Shown: piece after piece, positions 57,988-64,000 of the stretch
Position numbering within the stretch: the stretch's first letter is position 1
How the letters are laid out: every line of letters begins with the position of its first letter
NCBI RefSeq assembly: GCF_002556635.1
Contig: NZ_MWMO01000006.1
Coordinates: forward strand, 62,001 to 126,000
Direction: 5' to 3'
DNA length: 64,000 nt
Source: Novosphingobium sp. PC22D
GTDB lineage: Bacteria > Pseudomonadota > Alphaproteobacteria > Sphingomonadales > Sphingomonadaceae
The notes under the pieces: generated by a model
The model's database searches: none
Seen by the model: the letters and a program-made list of their open reading frames with translations, nothing else
Told to the model about the DNA's origin: nothing
Program-made: the position numbers and the translations under genes

Positions 57988-58758
57988 ATGAGCACGAATG
58001 AAAAGGAGAAGCACTCCTATGCCGAGCAGCTTCGTGCGCTCCAGGTCGGGCTCAGCGCCCTGCAGCGGCAGATCATCGCCGATGGCCGCAAATTGCTGAT
58101 CATTTTCGAAGGAAGGGATGCGGCAGGCAAAGACGGGACGATCAAACGAATCGTCAAGCATCTCAGCCCACGCGAAACGCGCGTGGTCGCGCTGGGTCCA
58201 CCTTCGGACCATGATCGCAGATCCTGGTATTTCCAGCGCTGGACGAGTCATCTCCCGGCTGCAGGAGAGATCGTTCTGTTCAACCGCAGCTGGTATAACC
58301 GCGCTGGCGTCGAGCGGGTAATGGGATATTGTACAGACGCCGAGTATGAGGAATTCATGGCGACCGTGCCGATGTTCGAGCAGCTTCTAGCTCATTGCGG
58401 CATCACATTGGTCAAATATTATCTCGATATCTCGAAGTCGGAGCAGAAAAAGCGCCTTGCGGCAAGACGGAAGGATCCCCTCAAGCAGTGGAAGATCAGC
58501 CCGGTTGACGATGAAGCCACAAAGCGCTGGGACGCTTACAGCACGGCTCGCAACGAAATGCTTGCGCGCACGCACAGCATCGCCGCACCGTGGACCGTGG
58601 TTCGAGCCGACGACAAACATCACACGCGACTTTCGCTGATCAGCGATTTGCTGAGCCGTCTCGGCGAAGCGTCACACGCCGATCATGGCCTGCCGGATCC
58701 GAACGCCGTCTTCCTCTATGACAATGCTGCGCTGGGACAGGGTCTTATCGCGCCGTGA
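57988..58758 (+). CDS. ppk2: Polyphosphate kinase 2
   Basis: 256 residues from ATG 57988 behind GAGG. Single-domain PPK2 with Walker A in FEGRDAAGKDGTIKRI, lid-region RSWYFQRWTSHLPAAGEIVL, FNRSWYNRAGVERVMGYC and the Walker B-like YLDISKSEQKKRL. It transfers phosphate between polyphosphate and nucleoside diphosphates, regenerating ATP or GTP from stored polyphosphate. Fits the energy-saving theme of the island. Confidence 0.92.
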   Translation: MSTNEKEKHSYAEQLRALQVGLSALQRQIIADGRKLLIIFEGRDAAGKDGTIKRIVKHLSPRETRVVALGPPSDHDRRSWYFQRWTSHLPAAGEIVLFNRSWYNRAGVERVMGYCTDAEYEEFMATVPMFEQLLAHCGITLVKYYLDISKSEQKKRLAARRKDPLKQWKISPVDDEATKRWDAYSTARNEMLARTHSIAAPWTVVRADDKHHTRLSLISDLLSRLGEASHADHGLPDPNAVFLYDNAALGQGLIAP

Positions 58759-58986
58759 TGAGGGCGATCCGATTGACCTGGCTCTGTCGGGGCAGCGCGC
58801 ACGTTCGCCGGCTGGTTCCGACCAGCGGGAGCGTTGTAGCCCGGCAAGACCGAAGCCATGCGTCGTGGCCACCTCACAATGGTCTCGCCACGAACGCGGT
58901 CGACCATCTTCTCCCGGCAATGGCGATCCCCGCCGCAAGGGCTTGCTCCAGTTTGGCCTTCCCGCCGACAGCGAAGCAGGGCTGAC

Positions 58987-59703
58987 ATGTGCTTCTCAGC
59001 CGAAGCCAGCTTTGCAGCCGCTGCCGTGCTCCTGCCAGCCGGGCTCGCGAGCAGCTATATCGCATTCCGGACAGATCGCCGTTATCTCGGAATCTGCGCC
59101 CTGCCCTTCCTGTTCGGCATCCAGCAGTTGTTCGAAGGCCTGGTCTGGACGTCCGGCTCTGCAAGCGATCTCGCGGCGGTCCAACGTTTCACGCTTGCGT
59201 ACATGTTCTTCTCCTGGCTGGCCTGGCCGGTCTGGGTGCCCTCGGCAATCTTCTTTCTCGAACCGGGCCACCGCAAACCGCTTTATCTCGGCTTTACCGT
59301 CTTGGGCGCGGTCCTCGGCGGTGGACAATACCTGCCCTATTTTGTGCATGAAGACTGGATGTCCGTGACATTTCTTCCGCATGCGATTTCCTATGGCGGA
59401 ATCATGCTGTTCGATTTTCTTGTCGCCCGCGAGCTTACCGTCGTCATCTATTTCACCGCGGTCATTTTGCCTCTGCTTCTCGCTTCGCGCCCCGAGGTTC
59501 GGATATTTGGACTTCTGGTCGCATTCGTATTTTTGGTGACCAATCTCTTTTTCCGTTTTGCTTATATTTCGGTCTTTTGCTTTGGCGGCGCGCTGATGTC
59601 CCTCTATCTTTTGGCGATGATCTGGTGGAAAGCTCGCGAGCCAGGCACCGATACGGCCACCAACGTAACCGATGGGCCCGTAGCGGAGAAGTCTGCCGGA
59701 TAA
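58987..59703 (+). CDS. DUF6629 membrane protein
   Basis: 238 residues from ATG 58987. It begins MCFSAEASFAAAAVLLPAG, the family opening, and has seven hydrophobic segments with GIQQLFEGLVW and FFSWLAWPVWVPSA-type helices. No catalytic motif is visible. It could be a sensor or channel; function unknown. The long in-frame extension upstream (from 58858) is Arg-rich and unlikely to be translated. Confidence 0.72.
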   Translation: MCFSAEASFAAAAVLLPAGLASSYIAFRTDRRYLGICALPFLFGIQQLFEGLVWTSGSASDLAAVQRFTLAYMFFSWLAWPVWVPSAIFFLEPGHRKPLYLGFTVLGAVLGGGQYLPYFVHEDWMSVTFLPHAISYGGIMLFDFLVARELTVVIYFTAVILPLLLASRPEVRIFGLLVAFVFLVTNLFFRFAYISVFCFGGALMSLYLLAMIWWKAREPGTDTATNVTDGPVAEKSAG

Positions 59704-59704
59704 C

Positions 59705-60142
59705 GTGGCAAAGACAACTGAGACCGCGCTTGTGAATTCGATTGTGACTATGCCTCCCAGCCCGAGTGCCGGCGACGCGGCTTGTGGCGTGGCCGTCATG
59801 CTTGGCCGGGAAGGCGCCATTATCGCGGTCAAAGAGGGAGACCGGCCTCTCGCGGTTCGACTGGCCGCCGCCGTCGGAACACAGGAGAGGTCCGTGGCCG
59901 CGCCAGCGATAACGCTGAACCAAGGGAGGGCGCTCGACGCTCTCCTTACCTATGGCGTTATCGTCAACGCAGCTGGCGTTCCGTCGCCGAGCAACCAACT
60001 TCCGCGCTCTGACGATGTCGCGTATCCGTCGAGCTTTCCCGCAGGGCGCCGCTGCCGGCGAGAATCTCGCTCCAGATTGACGAATTGCGTAACATCGCCC
60101 GAGGGAGATTTGACCAGAGCCGTTTGGCATGGGCCCCGATGA
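59705..60142 (+). CDS. Unrecognised open reading frame
   Basis: 145 residues starting at GTG 59705, one base after the DUF6629 stop. The central part (about 25-90: GVAVMLGREGAIIAVKEGDR, PLAVRLAAAVG, ALDALLTYGVIVNAAGV) has normal coding composition with G/C third positions, but the last 40 residues are Arg/Ser-rich and look out of frame. It may be the 5-prime remnant of a frameshifted gene. No family is recognised and no signal or membrane segment is present. Confidence 0.35.
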   Translation: MAKTTETALVNSIVTMPPSPSAGDAACGVAVMLGREGAIIAVKEGDRPLAVRLAAAVGTQERSVAAPAITLNQGRALDALLTYGVIVNAAGVPSPSNQLPRSDDVAYPSSFPAGRRCRRESRSRLTNCVTSPEGDLTRAVWHGPR

Positions 60143-60155
60143 AAGGGAACTGACC

Positions 60156-61595
60156 GTGACAAATCTCGGTGCTATCGACCCTCTCGGCCTTGGCTACTTC
60201 GCGGTCGAATGGGCAATTCGGATTATAATGCTGGTGGTCGTGCCGTTCCGGCGCTCGCCCGAAGCCGCGCGCGGCTGGCTGCTTCTCGTCTTCTTCCTGC
60301 CGATCCCGGCGCTCGTTCTCTATCTGATAATCGGACGCCCCACCTATCCACGGTGGCGGAGGCGGCGCTTCGACGCTGCCCAAGATCTCCTCGCCAGAGC
60401 CTCGCGCGAAATCAAACATTCACAGCATTGCTGTCGGCCGGACTTGCCGGAACGATTCTTGCCGGCCGCGCTTCTGATCGAACAGCTTGGCCAGTTCCCG
60501 ACGCTCGGTAGCAATAGTGTTGAATTTCTATCGGACTATGACGGCATGGTAGACCGACTGGTCGCCGACATCGAGAACGCCGCCGACCATATTCACATCC
60601 TGATGTATATGTTTGCCGACGATCTCACCGGCGGGCGAGTAGTCGATGCGCTGCTGCGGGCGGCTGAACGCGGCGTCGCATGCCGGGTATTGATCGACGC
60701 TCTGGGCTCGCGTCCCTGGGCGCGCCGCCTGAGACGGCGCCTCGCATCGGGCGGCGTCGAGATTGAACGTGCACTTCCCGTCACCTTCTTCCAGCGGCGC
60801 TCAACGCGGGTCGACCTGCGCAATCACCGCAAGATCGTCATCATCGACGGGCGCTACGGCTACATCGGCTCTCAGAATCTGATAGCGGCGGAGTTCTCTC
60901 CGGGTCTCGTCAACAGCGAACTTGTAGCGCGAACCAGCGGGCCGGTCGTACTCGAATTCCAGGCCGTGTTTGTCGCCGACTGGTTTCTCGAGACAGGGCG
61001 CGTACTGGACAGTCCAGCGCTCTTCCCCCATCACCATCCACGCGCCGGAGCCGTTGCCCAACTGTTACCCAGCGGTCCCGATTACCCCATATCCGGTGCA
61101 GAACGGCTGATCGTCGCGCTCGTCCATGGCGCTCGTCACCGCATCGCGATCACCACACCCTATTTCATTCCCGACGAGGCCTTGTTGAAGGCGCTGCAAA
61201 CAGCAGTCCTGCGCGGCGTCGAGGTTAGACTTATATTATCGCGTATTGCCGATCACCCCTTGGTCGGTCTTGCGCAGCGTTCCTATTATGATGAACTGCT
61301 GCGGGCCGGAGTCGCCATTCACCTATTCGATGATGGCTTTCTCCATGCCAAGCACCTCACGATCGACGACGAAATCGCCGTTATCGGTTCAAGCAATATC
61401 GATATACGTTCCTTCCTGTTGAACGGTGAAGCCAGCTTGATCATCTACGATAGGACCGCGACTGCGGGCCTTCAGGCGGAACAGGCGCTCAATATCGCGA
61501 GAGGCGAGCGCCTGGCACCGGAGCAATGGAGTCAGCGTCCGTTGCTCGCGAAGACTGTCGAGAATGTCGCCCGTTTGCTCAGTCCGCTTCTCTAA
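60156..61595 (+). CDS. cls: Cardiolipin synthase (phospholipase D family)
   Basis: 479 residues from GTG 60156, eight bases after AAGGGA; ATG at 60129 is an alternative. Two N-terminal membrane helices (YFAVEWAIRIIMLVVVPF, WLLLVFFLPIPALVLYLI) precede two HKD motifs: NHRKIVIIDGRYGYIGSQN and HAKHLTIDDEIAVIGSSN. It condenses two phosphatidylglycerol molecules to cardiolipin in the inner membrane. It is convergent with the PlsC gene. Confidence 0.92.
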   Translation: MTNLGAIDPLGLGYFAVEWAIRIIMLVVVPFRRSPEAARGWLLLVFFLPIPALVLYLIIGRPTYPRWRRRRFDAAQDLLARASREIKHSQHCCRPDLPERFLPAALLIEQLGQFPTLGSNSVEFLSDYDGMVDRLVADIENAADHIHILMYMFADDLTGGRVVDALLRAAERGVACRVLIDALGSRPWARRLRRRLASGGVEIERALPVTFFQRRSTRVDLRNHRKIVIIDGRYGYIGSQNLIAAEFSPGLVNSELVARTSGPVVLEFQAVFVADWFLETGRVLDSPALFPHHHPRAGAVAQLLPSGPDYPISGAERLIVALVHGARHRIAITTPYFIPDEALLKALQTAVLRGVEVRLILSRIADHPLVGLAQRSYYDELLRAGVAIHLFDDGFLHAKHLTIDDEIAVIGSSNIDIRSFLLNGEASLIIYDRTATAGLQAEQALNIARGERLAPEQWSQRPLLAKTVENVARLLSPLL

Positions 61596-61640
61596 ATCGG
61601 CGGACCGCTCCCAGCGAAGAAAGAGTAACATGCATCGACC

Positions 61641-62435
61641 CTATTCGACCGGCGTTGCAGCCGCATGCACCGCCTGCATCTGCTGCTCGCCGTAGCGAGC
61701 GAAATCGGCCAGGCTCAACCCGGCCGGGATGACGGAAAGATAGGTCACCGTAATCGTGCCCCGCCGTTTGCGACGAGAAGCGACACCCCAGAACTTCCCC
61801 GAATCGACTACGACAGGCAAAGCCGGCGCGCCCAACCTCTTGTAGAGCAGATCGACGCCGCGCTTGAATTGGATCGGTTCGCTCGGACATCTGCGCGTTC
61901 CTTCCGGAAAGATCAGCACCGATCGCCCGGCGGCGAGCGCGGCAGCGCCCTCCTCTATCATTGTCCGAAGCGCCGCCGCGCCATCGGACCGATCTATGAT
62001 GATCATCGGCGACCGGCGCAGGAACCAACCCAGCACCGGGATTCGCAACAGCTCTCGTTTTGCGATAATCGCGACATCGGGAAACAGCACGAGCGCCGCC
62101 AGCGTCTCCCAGGTCGACTGATGGTTGCAGATGATGAGGCAGGGTTCATGCGGAATGTGGCCGCGCCCTTGTTCGACACAGTTGAGCCCGACGATCCAGG
62201 CGAGTTCGACAAGCACGCCCCGCGCCCAGATCCGCGTGAACTTGCGGACAAGCCGTGGCGGCGAGCCAGCAAACCACAAGAGCGGAATCACTGGCGCGAA
62301 CAGCGCTGTCCATAGCGCCCACGCGAAATCGAAAATCCGGGACCGCAACGCCTCCACAGCATGGTTCGCACCGTCGCTCCACCGGCTGTATTGCTTGCCG
62401 GGAATCCTGCGCGGTCGAGCTCGTGTGCGATTCAC
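61641..62435 (-). CDS. 1-acyl-glycerol-3-phosphate acyltransferase (PlsC-like)
   Basis: 264 residues, GTG start at 62435. An N-terminal membrane helix (ALWTALFAPVIPLLWFAG) is followed by the acyltransferase core. Motif I is NHQSTWETLAAL (Hx4E variant of HX4D, as seen in other alphaproteobacterial members) and motif III is FPEGTRRCPSEP. It attaches the second acyl chain in phosphatidic acid synthesis. Convergent with cls, so membrane lipid synthesis genes cluster here. No shared promoter element was found upstream. Confidence 0.85.
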   Translation of the reverse strand: MNRTRARPRRIPGKQYSRWSDGANHAVEALRSRIFDFAWALWTALFAPVIPLLWFAGSPPRLVRKFTRIWARGVLVELAWIVGLNCVEQGRGHIPHEPCLIICNHQSTWETLAALVLFPDVAIIAKRELLRIPVLGWFLRRSPMIIIDRSDGAAALRTMIEEGAAALAAGRSVLIFPEGTRRCPSEPIQFKRGVDLLYKRLGAPALPVVVDSGKFWGVASRRKRRGTITVTYLSVIPAGLSLADFARYGEQQMQAVHAAATPVE

Positions 62436-62589
62436 GTCAATATACCTTCATCGTCGGCATGGCGGACGCTTGCTCCCCAGACACCCGCGTCTGTGGGATT
62501 CGATCCGCAAACTGCTGCACGATCCAGATCGCCACGCTGTCGTTGGGCAGCGCAGGGTGAGTTCGCCCGCAGAGGGTCATGGCCTCATT

Positions 62590-64000
62590 CTATTGCGCGG
62601 TTTCAGTGCTGCGGGTCGCAGTGTCGGTTCGGCTTCCGGACGCGAGTGCTCGCTCGACCTCGGCGACATGGCGGATCGTCGCCACGAAGCTGTCCGGATT
62701 GAGCGAGATTGAATCGATACCCTCCTGCACGAGAAAAGCCGCGAACTCGGGATAGTTGCTGGGAGCCTGTCCGCAGATGCCGACCTTGATTCCGGCATCA
62801 TGGGCCTTGACGATGGCCTCGTCGATCAAGCGGGTGACTGCTTCACTTCGTTCATCGAACAACGGTGCAAGATCGCCCGAGTCGCGGTCGACGCCAAGCG
62901 TCAACTGGGTCAGATCGTTGCTGCCGATCGAAAACCCGTCGAAACGCGTCGCGAACTGCTCGGCAAGGATGACGTTCGACGGGATCTCGCACATCATGTA
63001 GACTTCGAGGTCTGCGGCGCCCCGAGCGAGCCCATTTTCCGCCATCACTTCCAGCACACGATCCGCCTCTGCGGGTGTCCGGCAGAAAGGCACCATGACG
63101 ATGACATTGCGAAAGCCGATGTCCTCGCGAACACGTTTCAGCGCGCGACATTCAAGCGCAAAGCCTTCGCGATAGCGTTCATCATAATAGCGCGAGGCGC
63201 CCCGGAACCCAAGCATCGGATTTTCTTCGCTCGGCTCGAAGGCGGCTCCGCCCAGGAGATGGGCATACTCATTCGTCTTGAAGTCGCTCAACCGCACGAT
63301 CACGGGATATGGGTGGTAAACCGCGGCGATCTTGGCGATGCCAAGTGCGAGCGTCTCGATGAAGAATTCGGCCGGATTGGCAAACCCCGAGGTCAGCGCG
63401 CGAATCTGGCGCAGCTCGGAAGCGTCGGTGACGCGCTCGGGGTGCAGCAAGGCCATCGGATGCGCCTTGATCGCATTGCTGACGATGAACTCCATACGGG
63501 CTAGCCCGACGCCCTTTGCCGGCAGACGCCACCAGCGCAATGCGGCCGCCGGACTTGCAAGGTTCACCATGATCGCGGTGCGGGTATCGGGTATCGCGGC
63601 AAGATCAATATCTTCGGCATCGAAGGCGAGCGCGCCCTCGTAAACGTGGCCACGATCGCCTTCTGCGCAGGACAAGGTTATCGCCTGGCCTTCGCTCAGC
63701 ACATCGGTGCCGTTACCGGTGCCAACGATCGCCGGCACACCGAGTTCGCGGCTGACGATCGCCGCGTGGCTCGTCGTACCGCCATGATCGGTGACAATGC
63801 CCGCAGCGCGCTTCATGACCGGCACCCAGTCGGGATCGGTCATCTCGGTCACGAGGATCGCACCGTCCCTGAAACGGTCGATATCGGCAGGGCTGCGAAT
63901 GATGCATACCGCACCGGTCGCGATCGCCTCACCGATCGCCGAGCCGGTGAGCAACGTCTTGCCCTTCTCCTTCAGGCGATAGGTTCTCAACCTGGCGGTC
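62590..64000 (-). CDS. ppsA: Phosphoenolpyruvate synthase, C-terminal part (runs off window)
   Basis: About 470 residues visible; the N-terminal ATP-binding domain lies beyond 64000. The swivelling phosphohistidine domain has VTDHGGTTSHAAIVSRELGV with the catalytic His, preceded by TEMTDPDWVPVMKRAAG, which matches PpsA closely. The C-terminal PEP/pyruvate domain has GLARMEFIV, RLSDFKTNEYAHLLGG, SIGSNDLTQLTLGVDRDSG and the catalytic Cys in VGICGQAPSN. Converts pyruvate and ATP to PEP, AMP and phosphate (reversible in some settings). It connects to the PfkB and phosphotransacylase steps. Confidence 0.9.
   Translation of the reverse strand, partial: TARLRTYRLKEKGKTLLTGSAIGEAIATGAVCIIRSPADIDRFRDGAILVTEMTDPDWVPVMKRAAGIVTDHGGTTSHAAIVSRELGVPAIVGTGNGTDVLSEGQAITLSCAEGDRGHVYEGALAFDAEDIDLAAIPDTRTAIMVNLASPAAALRWWRLPAKGVGLARMEFIVSNAIKAHPMALLHPERVTDASELRQIRALTSGFANPAEFFIETLALGIAKIAAVYHPYPVIVRLSDFKTNEYAHLLGGAAFEPSEENPMLGFRGASRYYDERYREGFALECRALKRVREDIGFRNVIVMVPFCRTPAEADRVLEVMAENGLARGAADLEVYMMCEIPSNVILAEQFATRFDGFSIGSNDLTQLTLGVDRDSGDLAPLFDERSEAVTRLIDEAIVKAHDAGIKVGICGQAPSNYPEFAAFLVQEGIDSISLNPDSFVATIRHVAEVERALASGSRTDTATRSTETAQ

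Noticed and set aside
60087..60110. GTAAC before cardiolipin synthase
   Set aside because: No CGTC at the correct spacing, so not counted as an element.

Overview
The window is GC-rich bacterial DNA whose protein families point to an alphaproteobacterium, most likely a sphingomonad (inference from CopA/CopB-type copper resistance, the PhyR-like receiver and codon style; no rRNA or housekeeping marker is present to prove it). No transposase, integrase, tRNA, rRNA or CRISPR array was recognised, so its history as a transferred island is inferred from content only.

Layout. 1-2.8 kb: two TPM-domain proteins (possibly behind a LemA gene cut by the window edge) and an MFS transporter. 2.9-8.3 kb: a YHS protein, PfkB-type phosphofructokinase, a CaCA cation exchanger and a P2-type cation ATPase. 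8.3-12.4 kb (minus strand): a wrecked archaeal-type GAPDH gene, two tandem secreted paralogs of unknown function, a two-TM K+-channel-like protein and an APC permease. 12.5-19.1 kb: copper resistance, with a CnrY/CnrX/CnrH-like anti-sigma, sensor and ECF sigma set directly upstream of copA-copB, a divergent set of small periplasmic metal-binding proteins, and CsoR with a candidate operator. 19.4-25.6 kb: a tightly overlapping operon of beta-CASP RNase, thymidine/AMP phosphorylase, PRPP synthase and a Cu+ ATPase. 25.7-27.8 kb: a permease relic, a PhyR-like receiver, a sigma-region-2-only protein and a BI-1 membrane protein. 27.8-36 kb: AidB, a cNMP/FHA protein, archaeal-type S-adenosylmethionine synthase, a Spy-like/YHS/DUF5676/FtsH operon and DUF2267. 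36-41.7 kb: a second FtsH, a DUF4010 membrane protein and phosphoglucomutase. 42-55.6 kb: a Cys-rich peptide, a CPD-motif heavy-metal ATPase, a DUF3141 remnant, acetate kinase, phosphotransacylase, a flavoprotein and a complete N-type ATP synthase operon (atpDCQRBEFAG). 55.7-64 kb: a DMT transporter, DUF2933, ICMT-like methyltransferase, PPK2, DUF6629, cardiolipin synthase, a PlsC acyltransferase and the C-terminal part of PEP synthase.

Together the genes look like a stress and energy-conservation island: alternative glycolytic and fermentative ATP-yielding enzymes, polyphosphate and PEP interconversion, a second ATP synthase, ion pumps and channels, membrane quality control (two FtsH, BI-1, Spy-like) and copper detoxification.

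The most striking signal is non-coding. The same bipartite element, TGTAA-N17-CGTC (GTAA-N17-CGTC at its loosest), lies upstream of eleven transcription units scattered from 2.9 to 56.9 kb, on both strands, always in the orientation of the downstream gene. It has the form of an ECF sigma-factor promoter and would unite most of the island in one regulon. The receiver plus sigma-region-2 pair at 26.3-27.0 kb is a candidate part of its control circuit.
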